From assembly GCF_001277215.2 (NCBI RefSeq), contig NZ_CP013940.1, positions 806,001 through 870,000 of the forward strand: a DNA stretch of 64,000 bases, read 5' to 3'. Source of the stretch: Cronobacter malonaticus LMG 23826. Its GTDB lineage: Bacteria > Pseudomonadota > Gammaproteobacteria > Enterobacterales > Enterobacteriaceae. A program made the translations under genes and the position numbers. Shown here piece by piece: positions 9,410 to 17,778 of the stretch (its first letter is position 1; each line of letters begins with the position of its first letter). The notes beneath the pieces are model-generated. The model was not told the DNA's origin, made no database searches, and was given only the letters and a program-made list of their open reading frames with translations.

Positions 9410-9835
9410 ATGAGTAATATTTGTGTTTCTTCTCAGGAAGAAAAGTTTATATTTGTTGTTGATAAATATATAACACAGCATCGCGACAGTGTTAATAACA
9501 ATATTTTTTACAGAAAACTTTATGTGCTTTTCGCTGGATACCATCTGAAGTATTTTTATTCACGGGCGCAATATCGCAATTCGTGTTATCACGTTGATAA
9601 TATCATGCAGATGTTTATGGGTGTCGTTTCTACCCTGAAGGCCCCTCTGCTCAGGCAACTCGCAAACAGTGACACATTACTGCATTGCCTGAATTCGCTC
9701 GTGAATTATATTTCAGGCAATCTGGATGAAGCAGAGCACATTTATGCTGATTTACTGGCACAGTATGAAAAGAAACGCATTGCACGTTCTCTGGCTTATA
9801 CACCACCAGGATCCGTGGTCAGGAAAAGGCTGTGA
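9410..9835 (+). CDS. Unrecognised 141-residue protein
   Basis: A strong ribosome binding site (AAGGAGAGG) precedes the ATG. The protein looks all-helical and soluble, with many Tyr and Phe (YHLKYFYSRAQYRNSCYHVDN), and a basic tail. No domain was recognised. It lies between the candidate origin and the lipoprotein cluster, so it may belong to the captured plasmid backbone. Confidence 0.6.
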   Translation: MSNICVSSQEEKFIFVVDKYITQHRDSVNNNIFYRKLYVLFAGYHLKYFYSRAQYRNSCYHVDNIMQMFMGVVSTLKAPLLRQLANSDTLLHCLNSLVNYISGNLDEAEHIYADLLAQYEKKRIARSLAYTPPGSVVRKRL

Positions 9836-9913
9836 GGCAGCGGATACGTACTGGACAGGGGATGGCAGAGTGACATAAAAGCAGTCGTTTCCCGCAAGAC
9901 ATTACCGGGCATT

Positions 9914-9947
9914 AAAAAGGCAGGAGCCACCGGTCTGGTGTCCTGCC
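9914..9947 (-). terminator. Terminator of the lipoprotein operon
   Basis: GGCAGGA (9919-9925) pairs with TCCTGCC (9941-9947), extended inward by CCACC/GGTG. On the minus strand the stem runs into a T-tract. It lies 25 bp after the stop of the gene at 9972. Confidence 0.7.
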
Positions 9948-9971
9948 TGGCGGGATTGTTTTACTGTGGTC

Positions 9972-10292
9972 TTACTTATCAATGACCTGCCAGCCATCAT
10001 CCCTTTTGATCAGCGTGACAGCCGCTGTGCGTTTTTCGTTATCGACAACAGCTGTTACATTGCATTTATAGCTTTTATCCGATAGTTTTTCGCAGTCATG
10101 CTTTTTGACAGATTTTAATTCCCGCAGTGCGTCTTTCGGGACATCTTTACCTGCTATGGATTTAACGATGGCATTCGTCTGCTCCATGACCTTATTCATC
10201 GCAGTGTAAATATCCTGCTCAGACGGTTCACCGGTACAGCCACTCAGCAAAAAAATGGACGCAATGAGTGTGGTAAATGCATATGTTTTCAT
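9972..10292 (-). CDS. Small lipoprotein of unknown function
   Basis: 106 residues. The N-terminus is a lipoprotein signal peptide (basic MKTYAF, hydrophobic core, lipobox LLSGC with the lipidated Cys near residue 19). The mature part is about 88 residues with two further Cys (HDCEKL, KCNVTA) that could form a disulfide, and a C-terminal beta pattern ending DGWQVIDK. It is the last gene of a three-gene minus-strand unit. Position +2 after Cys is Thr-Gly rather than Asp, which favours outer-membrane sorting. A surface-exclusion-like role is conceivable for a plasmid backbone but unproven. Confidence 0.75.
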   Translation of the reverse strand: MKTYAFTTLIASIFLLSGCTGEPSEQDIYTAMNKVMEQTNAIVKSIAGKDVPKDALRELKSVKKHDCEKLSDKSYKCNVTAVVDNEKRTAAVTLIKRDDGWQVIDK

Positions 10293-10318
10293 AAAATAAT
10301 CCCAGACTGTAGAGTACG

Positions 10319-10705
10319 TTATTGAATAAGGCCGGTTTTCATCTTGCTGTTGTTTTCAGAGATCGTCCACTTACTGACCGTTTCGCCTTTAAATTCGATT
10401 TCCAGCGTTTTGGCCTGCGTCTGTGAACCGCCTGTCAGCAACCCGACCACTGGAATGAATGTGGTGGCATCAAACTGATTGTTATCCATCGAATAAGTCC
10501 ATTCTTCATTGCCACTATCAAGTGTAGTTTTGGTTTCGGGCTCACCTAATGCGGTAATGATTTCTGATTTCGTTGTTTTATTTTTTATAATTTTCGACTG
10601 CAGACTTTGTGCTGTTTCTTTTTTTAGATGCTGGTTGCCTGATGTTGAACAACCAGAAATAAGGAAAGCAGAAATAAAAAACACAGAAATCATGAATCTG
10701 TTCAT
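10319..10705 (-). CDS. BamE/SmpA-domain lipoprotein
   Basis: About 128 residues with a lipoprotein signal (lipobox LISGCS). The mature part has KIIKNKTTKSEIITALGEPETK and EEWTYSMD, the pattern of SmpA/OmlA-fold lipoproteins such as BamE, in which T-KSEV-ALG-P is followed by W-Y. It is not the housekeeping BamE, which is at 48,767-49,111. I prefer the ATG at 10705 to 10717 because GAGAG lies just before it. It sits 26 bp upstream of the smaller lipoprotein gene, in the same transcript. Confidence 0.75.
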   Translation of the reverse strand: MNRFMISVFFISAFLISGCSTSGNQHLKKETAQSLQSKIIKNKTTKSEIITALGEPETKTTLDSGNEEWTYSMDNNQFDATTFIPVVGLLTGGSQTQAKTLEIEFKGETVSKWTISENNSKMKTGLIQ

Positions 10706-10754
10706 AAGTTCTCTCATATTAATTTTTTATGTTTGCGGTGGTATGAAATTAATA

Positions 10755-11027
10755 TCACCGTATAAAAACAACTCTGTCTGCATATTTCTTTTTAATAATG
10801 CAGATAAGAATAATGACGCTGGCAAAAAACGTAATGACTGAGACAGGAGTGCTGCCGGTCAATGAAAATACTAACCAGGCGAGAGCTAATGCCACGAATT
10901 GAAACAGGAATGCCACACTGAGCGGACTCTCACCGTAGGCGACTTTTGCATGGCAGCCTTTGCAAATCCGCACGCCGTGCGGGCTTTGTGTAAAGCAGAA
11001 GGGGCAGCTAATCGTTTTATTATCCAT
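10755..11027 (-). CDS. Zinc-ribbon membrane protein
   Basis: About 90 residues. The N-terminus has CPFC and CKGC spaced by 14 residues, a zinc-ribbon arrangement. Two hydrophobic segments follow (about residues 40-60 and 65-80), so it should be a small inner-membrane protein with a cytoplasmic metal site. GGAG lies upstream; I chose the second of two adjacent ATG codons for spacing. It heads the unit that contains both small lipoproteins (37 bp gap to the next gene). Function unknown. Confidence 0.7.
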   Translation of the reverse strand: MDNKTISCPFCFTQSPHGVRICKGCHAKVAYGESPLSVAFLFQFVALALAWLVFSLTGSTPVSVITFFASVIILICIIKKKYADRVVFIR

Positions 11028-11215
11028 CATGACTCCGTGGCCTGATTTAAGGTGATGTATTTTTGAACATTTTCGATGAATGATCCGCTTTAGTAAAATT
11101 GCTTGTACCGATCGATGGATCTCTGTTAATAGGTTATAACTATCATAACAAGATTATCGATCTATATAAACGATCAATATTTTATTGACTATCACTAAAA
11201 TATGGATTAGTTAAC
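11028..11215. promoter_or_regulatory. AT-rich region upstream of the lipoprotein unit
   Basis: The region between the relaxase stop and the zinc-ribbon start should hold the promoter of the three-gene unit. It contains several GATCGAT/ATCGATC half sites (around 11,110-11,185) that could be an operator. No promoter hexamers stand out enough to mark. Confidence 0.35.
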
Positions 11216-12463
11216 TTATGGTGCAGGATGGGGGTTATTTTTAACTAATTGTTCTTTAATGGGATTTGTTGTCATGGAATGACAGGGTGTCAGAAGATGC
11301 AGGTGCAGGATTTGGTGGAAAGGATGTGCAGTGGCATGTAACAGAGACATGCCCCTGCGCCTGAGAAGTGCCACAATATGGCCGAGCAATACAAACCACG
11401 AATGCAGACGACGCTGGCGGGGTATCTGACGAGCTGTATTGTGCAGTTTGCTCCTGAGTTGAATGACACCCACTGTTTCCTGTTGTCTTTCCAGACGAAT
11501 TTTTTCTTCAAGCTGAAGGATTTTCTCCAGAATCGTTTCCCGGTTTGCAACCTGTTCTTCAGGCTCGCATGATGGCACTGGCACTGGCACTGGCACTGGC
11601 ACTGGCACTGGCACTGGCACTGGCACTGGCACTGGCACTGGTACAGTCTGTTGTTGCTCTTTTTTCAGTAAGGCCAGGTGCTCTGGTGTAAAATCAATCT
11701 GCGTTTGCAGAGAAGACCAGCCATACTTTTTTCCAAGCTGAGACGCTTTAAAGGCAATACCCTGGTACTGAAATGAAAATCCATTCATTTTTCCGGTCGA
11801 CGCGATATTGGGTTTACAGGTCACACCTTTCTGTTCCAGCATGTCGATAAAAGTCAGTAAATCGGGACGATGCGTTAAGACATTATCAATCAGGGTCTGC
11901 AACTGAGACTTAGGGCAGGGAACTGCTGTTCGTTCTGCCATCATCAGCTCATTGCGTGAGGGTTTTCTTTTAGCCTGAGGGCGACTGCTGGTTGCAGGTG
12001 TTGTTTCAGTGAGTCCGTGTATTCGCTCCAGTTCGCTGATAATGCGGGTGCTGATGAGATTTTCATTTTTCCCCAGGTACAGCTTTCCACCGGCCATGTT
12101 AATGCGACTTGCAATGATATGGATATGCTGCCCGTCGGTATCATCGTGAAGGATATAACAGCGAAGGTGCGTTTCAGTGAACCCCATCCGGGTCATATAA
12201 TCGTCGGCGAATGCCGCCCACTGTCTGGCTGACAGTGTTTCTCCCTTTGGCAGGCGAAGTGAATTATGCCAGACGGGTTTGGCGACATCGGGACGCAATT
12301 GTTTAGAAATTTCAAACTCACTGATAAGCTCAGCCACCGAACTTCCGATCATATTACCACCGATGACATAAGGCATAACGTTGTGGTGTGGACCGGATTT
12401 GAGGCTGTAAAGCACCACTCCTGCAAACTGTTTACCCCTTTTTATTTTCTGCATGCCTTTCAT
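11216..12463 (-). CDS. MOBP-type relaxase (MobA/VirD2-like)
   Basis: 415 residues. The N-terminal 150 residues form the relaxase domain: FAGVVLYSLKSG carries the candidate nicking Tyr; QLRPDVAKPVWHNSLRLP and HDDTDGQHIHIIASRIN are relaxase motifs II and III, the latter with the metal-binding His residues. It would cut oriT and lead DNA transfer with help of a conjugative system in trans. The C-terminal half has a run of about 12 Val-Pro pairs (from a DNA hexamer repeat), then a coiled-coil-like ILQLEEKIRLERQQ stretch and a His/Leu-rich basic tail. Its ATG overlaps the mobC stop by 4 bp. No type IV secretion genes are present, so the element is at most mobilizable. Confidence 0.85.
   Translation of the reverse strand: MKGMQKIKRGKQFAGVVLYSLKSGPHHNVMPYVIGGNMIGSSVAELISEFEISKQLRPDVAKPVWHNSLRLPKGETLSARQWAAFADDYMTRMGFTETHLRCYILHDDTDGQHIHIIASRINMAGGKLYLGKNENLISTRIISELERIHGLTETTPATSSRPQAKRKPSRNELMMAERTAVPCPKSQLQTLIDNVLTHRPDLLTFIDMLEQKGVTCKPNIASTGKMNGFSFQYQGIAFKASQLGKKYGWSSLQTQIDFTPEHLALLKKEQQQTVPVPVPVPVPVPVPVPVPVPVPVPSCEPEEQVANRETILEKILQLEEKIRLERQQETVGVIQLRSKLHNTARQIPRQRRLHSWFVLLGHIVALLRRRGMSLLHATAHPFHQILHLHLLTPCHSMTTNPIKEQLVKNNPHPAP
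11574..11639. repeat. Hexanucleotide microsatellite (GGCACT) x 11 inside the relaxase gene
   Basis: Eleven perfect consecutive GGCACT units plus one diverged unit encode a Val-Pro tract in the middle of the relaxase. Because the unit is 6 bp, copy changes alter only linker length, not the frame. Confidence 0.97.
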
Positions 12464-12849
12464 CGGTCTTGCTCCAGAAATGTTGAGGGAATAAGGTGAT
12501 CCCGAAGCGTTTTGATTTGTCTGCGCAGGGCAAAGAGTTCTGTACGGGTTAGTTCGCTGTCAGGACTTTTCTTGTCAAGATGATTCAGTAGGTAATTTAA
12601 ATCCTGGGAAAGGCTGCCGAGTTTAATCCATGCTTCGCGATTTATTTCGGGCAGAACCGGTGGGAGTTTGTTCAGGGAAGCCATTCTCAACCATTCCCCT
12701 TTTTTATACTGGCCTCTTTTACTGTCGAGAATAGTTAATTCTTCTTCATTTAATCTGACACTGACGCAGTGGCTTCGTCTTTCATCAGGCGGAAGTTTGT
12801 CAGTATGGAATTTTCCACGCCTTGATAGTCTTGTTATGTCATTATTCAT
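12460..12849 (-). CDS. MobC-like relaxosome accessory protein
   Basis: 129 residues. The segment SHCVSVRLNEEELTILDSKRGQYKKGEWLRMA has the ribbon-helix-helix pattern of MobC proteins (beta-strand with V-R-L followed by two helices). The second half is helical (LGSLSQDLNYLLNHL), as in the conserved MobC C-terminal N-LN---- pattern. MobC opens oriT DNA for the relaxase. It directly precedes and overlaps the relaxase gene, so the two form an operon; oriT would be expected just upstream, at about 12,850-12,950. Confidence 0.85.
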   Translation of the reverse strand: MNNDITRLSRRGKFHTDKLPPDERRSHCVSVRLNEEELTILDSKRGQYKKGEWLRMASLNKLPPVLPEINREAWIKLGSLSQDLNYLLNHLDKKSPDSELTRTELFALRRQIKTLRDHLIPSTFLEQDR

Positions 12850-12949
12850 AGTTATCCTTGTATTGTTTGTTTATTACTACAGATAACGGATGATGTAAAT
12901 AAGTCAATACGTCATGTGAAATATAATGCATATAATCAGAGAAAATAAA

Positions 12950-12982
12950 ATAAGTAAGCCATTGGCTGAATGGCTTACTTAT
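12950..12982 (-). terminator. Strong hairpin, terminator of the ankyrin operon
   Basis: ATAAGTAAGCCATT and AATGGCTTACTTAT form a perfect 14-bp stem with a 5-nt loop. On the minus strand it runs into TTTATTTTC. It lies about 65 bp past the ankyrin stop and upstream of mobC, so it also insulates the mobilization genes. An oriT hairpin is the alternative reading. Confidence 0.75.
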
Positions 12983-13046
12983 CAGGATTTATCAGGTCAG
13001 TTATCATGAAATGAAACCTGCTCAGGCTGAATAAAGGGCTAAATTA

Positions 13047-14000
13047 TCACATTCTTTTTCTCTTCGGCGCATGGGTGATTTCTGGTTTCATGATTTTGAG
13101 AAAATCTTTTTTCTCTCTTCCGCTTATATAGTCAAAAATTTTATCAGAGTCAGCACGCTGTCTCAGTATATCGTCGTCCACTCTGATACCATTTCGAATA
13201 AACCATTTTACTGTCTCAATACCAGTATAGACACCAATATGTCTGTCATGATAACAATTATAAAACTGAACATGACTGATATCGGTATATTTTTTCAGTG
13301 AGGTAAAGAAGGACTTCATGTTTTTGACATATAATGCGAAGGTACAGTGTTCAGCGATAAGGATATTACGCCCTTTTTCATGAAGCAAAGCAATCAGAGG
13401 CAACGCCTCAGTTGAAATATGTTTAAATAAAACTGGTGTGCTGTCTATTCTGTCAACATGGCGTTTGAGGGCATTAATACTGAAATCATATATCCACCAC
13501 TCGTCGTCAGTCGGAAGGTCCAGCACCGCTTTGCCATTATAATCTCTGTGGTTTATGTCACACCCTTTATTTACCCAGTAATCAAAGACGTCATGATCGT
13601 GGAGGTTGTAAAGAAGCGTTTGACCTTCATTATCTGTGCTGTGGATATCAACGCCCGCGTTAATGAGGAGTTCCGCACAATCTATGTCGTAGTGCTGCCA
13701 GTGAAGACAGGACTGGCCTTTATTATTTTTGTGATGAACGTTAATACCTGATTTTATCAATAGCCCCAGTGTTCGTGGGCTTTTTCTGCTAAACAGGGCA
13801 TTATTACCATAACAATCTGTATGGTTCAGCGCTATGCCTGCTTCAATCATAGCTTTTAAAGCCCCGATACTGTCGCAACCGAAAAGGGCGTTTTCACCGT
13901 GTTCATTTAGTGTGTTAATGTCAATGCCTGCAGCAATGCAATTCTGGACGTCTTTTTTAGATATGCTGTCAAATAAATTATCTTCTGTATAGTTACTCAT
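13047..14000 (-). CDS. Ankyrin-repeat protein (paralogue 2)
   Basis: 317 residues, soluble. Ankyrin repeats between residues 8 and 165 are marked by TLNEHGENALF, HTDCYGNNALF, HKNNKGQSCLH, STDNEGQTLLY and HRDYNGKAVLD. A non-repeat C-terminal domain follows, ending in basic HAPKRKRM. Layout, spacing and several phrases match the protein at 3,890-4,882, so the two are paralogues about 8 kb apart, flanking the plasmid-like segment. AAGGAG precedes the start. The upstream gene ends 14 bp away, so they form an operon. Probable protein-protein interaction function; partner unknown. Confidence 0.85.
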   Translation of the reverse strand: MSNYTEDNLFDSISKKDVQNCIAAGIDINTLNEHGENALFGCDSIGALKAMIEAGIALNHTDCYGNNALFSRKSPRTLGLLIKSGINVHHKNNKGQSCLHWQHYDIDCAELLINAGVDIHSTDNEGQTLLYNLHDHDVFDYWVNKGCDINHRDYNGKAVLDLPTDDEWWIYDFSINALKRHVDRIDSTPVLFKHISTEALPLIALLHEKGRNILIAEHCTFALYVKNMKSFFTSLKKYTDISHVQFYNCYHDRHIGVYTGIETVKWFIRNGIRVDDDILRQRADSDKIFDYISGREKKDFLKIMKPEITHAPKRKRM

Positions 14001-14014
14001 GGGGGGCTCCTTTT

Positions 14015-14455
14015 TTAAGCGGCCATTTTGTGCCAGGTATTATTGTTGTATTCATATTCTTTTATCTTAACGATCTCGTCATAGATCCGTGAAAAGGAAA
14101 ACCATGAGATCTCTTTCACTTCTCTTTTTTTGTTTGTGTAAATGATATTGCAGCCACGAAAAGAAAATGACTGATAAAAAGCGTCGTTATTCTCCTCTTT
14201 AAGGAAACGAGTAAAGGCTTTTATGGTCTCTTTTTTGTCCATGCCATAAGAGAAAAAGGTATGGATAGCAAATATGGTCAAAATGTTTCTTTCCGTCACC
14301 ATATGTCTGGAAAAATAATTAAGATAAAAATCATGATCTTCAGTGCTATTTTTACAGAATACTGAGAAGTGCGGGTTATACAGGCGGTAGAGGTCTGTAT
14401 TCTTTTTTGTTTTAGAGAGGTAACTTGTCAGGGTTGAGTGGTTTTGTTTTTTCAT
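14015..14455 (-). CDS. Unrecognised 146-residue protein, operon partner of the ankyrin gene
   Basis: It has a strong ribosome binding site (AAAGGAGAAT). The sequence is basic and aromatic-rich (NDAFYQSFSFRGCNIIYTNKK) and mostly helical, with no signal peptide or transmembrane segment. No domain was recognised. It ends 14 bp before the ankyrin gene, so the two are translated from one message and may act as a pair. The other ankyrin paralogue has no such partner. Confidence 0.65.
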   Translation of the reverse strand: MKKQNHSTLTSYLSKTKKNTDLYRLYNPHFSVFCKNSTEDHDFYLNYFSRHMVTERNILTIFAIHTFFSYGMDKKETIKAFTRFLKEENNDAFYQSFSFRGCNIIYTNKKREVKEISWFSFSRIYDEIVKIKEYEYNNNTWHKMAA

Positions 14456-14999
14456 TTTTATTCTCCTTTATTATTTTTATTGATGGAATGAATATATATT
14501 ATTAAATAATTAAAAATCAAATTTATTTTTAATAATGAAAAATAAGTAAACGTTTTCTTTTTATATGATTAATTTAATGCGATGTTTTATATAAATAAAT
14601 TTATATTTAGCAAAAAGTGTTTTTTTTATTTCGCGGTTGATTGGTGGGTTTTTGTTTCCCAATGCTTAGGAGGAAATGTGTTCCATTAAAGATTTTATGT
14701 TTGAGGCGAATCTTATTGTAGCGGGGGAATGTTATATCTTTTACTCCAGGTTTAATTTTCAACTTTGTGTCTGAGACACAATATGTGATGGTGCTATGAT
14801 AATCGTAAGTATCCCGTCAAAACGAATCATTCACTTTAAACCTTTTCCGACATATTGGTTATATATTCTGAGTAAATCATAATGCAAAAGGCCCAGTGTG
14901 CAGACTTACGCCAGCCCAACCAAGCCGTAGTGCTTTAGTTCTGGGGATTAGGTATGGTGGAAAAAAGCGACTCGTTAAGCTTGCTGATCTCTATGTATT
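14456..14999. other. AT-rich intergenic region
   Basis: No gene is supported. The region includes long A/T stretches at 14,470-14,640, probably promoter DNA of the ankyrin operon, and a 17-bp palindrome at 14,765-14,781 described separately. Confidence 0.5.
14765..14781. promoter_or_regulatory. Palindromic operator-like site
   Basis: TTGTGTCTGAGACACAA is a perfect 8-bp inverted repeat around a single central base, the geometry of a dimeric repressor site. It lies between the ankyrin operon and the restriction-modification genes. The regulator is not identifiable. Confidence 0.45.
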
Positions 15000-15992
15000 T
15001 CAGGAGTCGGTCAGTAAGTTAACGATCCAACGAGGCTCATCAATCATAAGGGATTTATCTATCTCGATAGTATTGATACGGACGTTGTACGTACGTATCA
15101 GTCTTGCGAGACCCTCACGGATTTTATCGCCGTCATAGATAGCAATCTCTTCAATATTGTTACCGATGAAAGTTTCGGCTGCCTGGACGGCTATCTGTTC
15201 AGACATACCAACGTTATCAGCCATCTGGCGTGCTGCAATGACTTTGCTTTCAAGAGTTAGGATGACCGGCCTGTAGCCTGCACGTTTGTTTTCGACACAG
15301 CGCGAAATCAATTTCTCCATAGGTGCGGTGGTCACGTGGAATGCAGTAGTACCCACCTGAAAATCACCCTCACGGTCAGTGTGTAAGTCAGCTGCATTGG
15401 CTCTGTCACTGCCGATTTTAACATTGGGAAAGCGCAATTGGAGTTTGGCTCCAATAAGATGCTGTAGCACAGCTCCAGTGGGTTTGTCTGAACGTTCCGC
15501 CGACGCTTTAAGAATATCGCTTACCACAGATGCAACTGGCTTGTTGTAATCTAGGTCGACTGTTATTCTCTGTTTGTCAAAATAGTCCAGACGCACGCAT
15601 TGAGTGAAGAAAGCTTCGAGCTGGTTGGAAACCAGTTTTGTGTCGACAGGCTCATTTCCATTTACTTGAGTATTGTTAAGTACATCCCGAAATGCAGCAG
15701 CAAGGAAAATAGTCCCTCTGGACGTACGCCCACCTTCACGGGTAAAAACGCGGGTTTCGCCATGTTGTTCCAGAATCTTTGATATGGTGGCACCACTGAG
15801 CCCTCGTACTTGGCTTTTTCCTTCGCTGTACAGACGTTCGTCAGTAATAGGCATACCATCAGCCATCATACGTGAGACGATCAGTCCTGCATTCATTACA
15901 TTGGTATTTATCGCGCCACTCTTGGCTCGTTCACCTTCGTACCAGGCTTTCGCCGCTGCAAGATACGCTTCGGAGTAATTCAACTTATTCAT
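15000..15992 (-). CDS. DUF4928-family protein, probable type II restriction endonuclease
   Basis: 330 residues. The sequence opens with LNYSEAYLAAAKAWYEGERAKSG and contains FHVTTAPMEKLISRC and GYRPVILTLESK, matching my recollection of the DUF4928 family, which is found directly beside C5 cytosine methyltransferases. In that setting it is taken as the restriction endonuclease. No textbook PD-(D/E)xK motif can be pointed out with confidence; D-x-x-x-x-FQVG-TTAFHV near residue 210 is a possible E/D-x-K-like core. Its start overlaps the methyltransferase stop by 8 bp, so the pair is translationally coupled. Recognition sequence not predictable here. Confidence 0.75.
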   Translation of the reverse strand: MNKLNYSEAYLAAAKAWYEGERAKSGAINTNVMNAGLIVSRMMADGMPITDERLYSEGKSQVRGLSGATISKILEQHGETRVFTREGGRTSRGTIFLAAAFRDVLNNTQVNGNEPVDTKLVSNQLEAFFTQCVRLDYFDKQRITVDLDYNKPVASVVSDILKASAERSDKPTGAVLQHLIGAKLQLRFPNVKIGSDRANAADLHTDREGDFQVGTTAFHVTTAPMEKLISRCVENKRAGYRPVILTLESKVIAARQMADNVGMSEQIAVQAAETFIGNNIEEIAIYDGDKIREGLARLIRTYNVRINTIEIDKSLMIDEPRWIVNLLTDS

Positions 15993-17124
15993 TCACTTTT
16001 ATTCCTTGCGCTTTTTTTGCGGCCTCAAGGTGAGGGAGGATCATGTGCCGGGCGACCCAGCCAACAACAGGAACAGCGACGGCATCCCCAAAACCATATT
16101 GAATTTGTGAGTCGCGCAAATTTTCCAGCGTGTACCAGCCAGCCCCCATCAGACGTGCATACTCAAGTCCGGTCATCCACCTGATTTTGAGTGCGCCCCT
16201 ACCCATGATCACCACCGCCTGTTTGGAGGAACCGCCACGTGCTGTGCGTAAACATCCTGAAATGTCTTCTGCTCTCATTTCCCATACGGGAATGCCATTA
16301 CGAGTTCTACGATAGGCTGTGCGGGCAGTTGTACAGTCTAGATTGACAAAATGTTCTAACCTTTCACGCTGTACCGATGCCATGGACTCTTTAAAAAGAG
16401 AAACTTTATCAGCATTCCACCACCGAGGGTCGCTGTCTGGGATAGCCTCAATCTCAAGAGTGAACCCTTGGCTTAGTAGCTCAGGTGCTTTAGGTAAAGG
16501 CATCATGAAGGTGCGTACTTCAGCATCTTTATGCAGCCAGGAAAGCCAGTCTGGTCTCAGGCACGAATCCTGTTCGCCTCCATCAATAGGATTTTTTGCT
16601 CCTATCAGGAATAACCTTGGTCGGGACTGTGGCACAAAACGTCGGGCGTCCAGAGTGATTGCGTCGACTGCATAACCTAACTCATTAAATTCTTTAACCG
16701 CAGCTCTCAAATCTTCTCTGTTATGGGAGGATGCAAGGCCTGTGACATTTTCGAGGACGATCACTTCAGGCTTGCGTTCATTCATCCCTGCAAGCAAATC
16801 AGTAAATCCGAAGAAGGCGGACGATTCCCTGCCTCCCCGCAGGCCGACACGCTTACCCGCCAGACTAAGATCAGTGCAGGGAGAAGAGGCCCAAGCAACA
16901 TCTGCAGTTGGCAGGTCTTCGCTATTCAGGGTATGAATGTCTGCCAGAAAAAGCTTGTGAGTTTTCCAATGGCCTTCATACATCGATTTTTTGTTCAGGT
17001 CATAGTCATTAGACCAAACAGTCTTGATTCCCGCCTGCTCCATCCCAGCTCTCGCCAGGCCGATACCAGCAAAGAATTCCAAAGCGGTCCATTCGGCATC
17101 GCCCCGAATCGGTATAATATTCAC
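15985..17124 (-). CDS. DNA C5-cytosine methyltransferase of a restriction-modification pair
   Basis: 379 residues with the canonical motif order: ALEFFAGIGLARAGMEQAG (motif I, AdoMet binding) near residue 14; VAWASSPCTDLSLAG (motif IV, catalytic Cys) near 80; EVIVLENVTG (motif VI) near 120; RRFVPQSRPRLFLIG (motif VIII) near 160; and YGFGDAVAVPVVGW (motif X) near 345. The target-recognition region lies between motifs VIII and IX, about residues 190-280. It methylates cytosine at C5 in a short site and so protects host DNA from the coupled DUF4928 protein. It is transcribed first, so modification precedes restriction. No controller gene is seen. Confidence 0.95.
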   Translation of the reverse strand: MNIIPIRGDAEWTALEFFAGIGLARAGMEQAGIKTVWSNDYDLNKKSMYEGHWKTHKLFLADIHTLNSEDLPTADVAWASSPCTDLSLAGKRVGLRGGRESSAFFGFTDLLAGMNERKPEVIVLENVTGLASSHNREDLRAAVKEFNELGYAVDAITLDARRFVPQSRPRLFLIGAKNPIDGGEQDSCLRPDWLSWLHKDAEVRTFMMPLPKAPELLSQGFTLEIEAIPDSDPRWWNADKVSLFKESMASVQRERLEHFVNLDCTTARTAYRRTRNGIPVWEMRAEDISGCLRTARGGSSKQAVVIMGRGALKIRWMTGLEYARLMGAGWYTLENLRDSQIQYGFGDAVAVPVVGWVARHMILPHLEAAKKAQGIKVNE

Positions 17125-17778
17125 TCAAAGTCTCCCGTTTTCATGTGCCTATCATCCCACAAAATACTCAGCTAGGTACATACTCTCAGTGGAACCCCAC
17201 CTTGGTTATTTAGCATCTGCAAGATAGCCATTAAACTTCATGGTATGACTAGGCGAGTTCGCATTTATGTAAGCCTATATTGTTGAATGAATTTGCTCTA
17301 ACGACTAGCGACGAGAGTGTCCGGTAGGCAACGATTTCTGGTCTTCAATCCTCGAAACTGTAAACCAGTTTATCCAACGCTCAGTGGATGAACGGGCATA
17401 GCTGAGCGTTTTGGCAGTGTCTCTGCCACGGTCACCACGATGCTACATCAGCATGGTGATCAATCTGCGGGTGTGGGTCTTGTCATGGGTTTTATGAAGC
17501 GTTTTATGTATCGGGCATCGTTCGCTACGGAGAAGAAGTGCTACGATCTGCTTCGCTCAGTGCGTGCTGAGTTCCCTCAAACTGTTTTACTATTCCGAGC
17601 ATCTATTTAGGACGATCTGTTGATGAGATTTGGCATTGAATCCGCACAAAAAATTACCATTCCCATGAACAGAAGTTTTGTGATTTAATCATCATGAAGG
17701 GTAAGTTTTTTCTTAAAATTAAGCTATATCAAAGAGAATGCTTAGCTTGCTAATCAATTGACTTGCAAAGGACCTGAT
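17125..17778. other. Gene-poor stretch with an unidentified coding relic
   Basis: The plus strand has an open frame of about 70 codons ending at 17,611 (key phrase SATVTTMLHQHGDQ, then VMGFMKRFMYRASF) with no start signal and stops just upstream. It looks like the tail of a lost gene, but I cannot name it. The remaining 160 bp are AT-rich leader for the peptide operon, and its promoter must lie here, though no clear hexamer pair was found. Confidence 0.4.

Noticed and set aside
9972..11027. Conjugative transfer (type IV secretion) genes
   Set aside because: The three small proteins are lipoproteins and a zinc-ribbon membrane protein; no VirB4, VirD4 or pilin genes occur in the window.
11574..11640. 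CRISPR-like array
   Set aside because: The repeats are contiguous hexamers without spacers and are in frame in the relaxase gene. No Cas gene and no array is seen elsewhere in the window.
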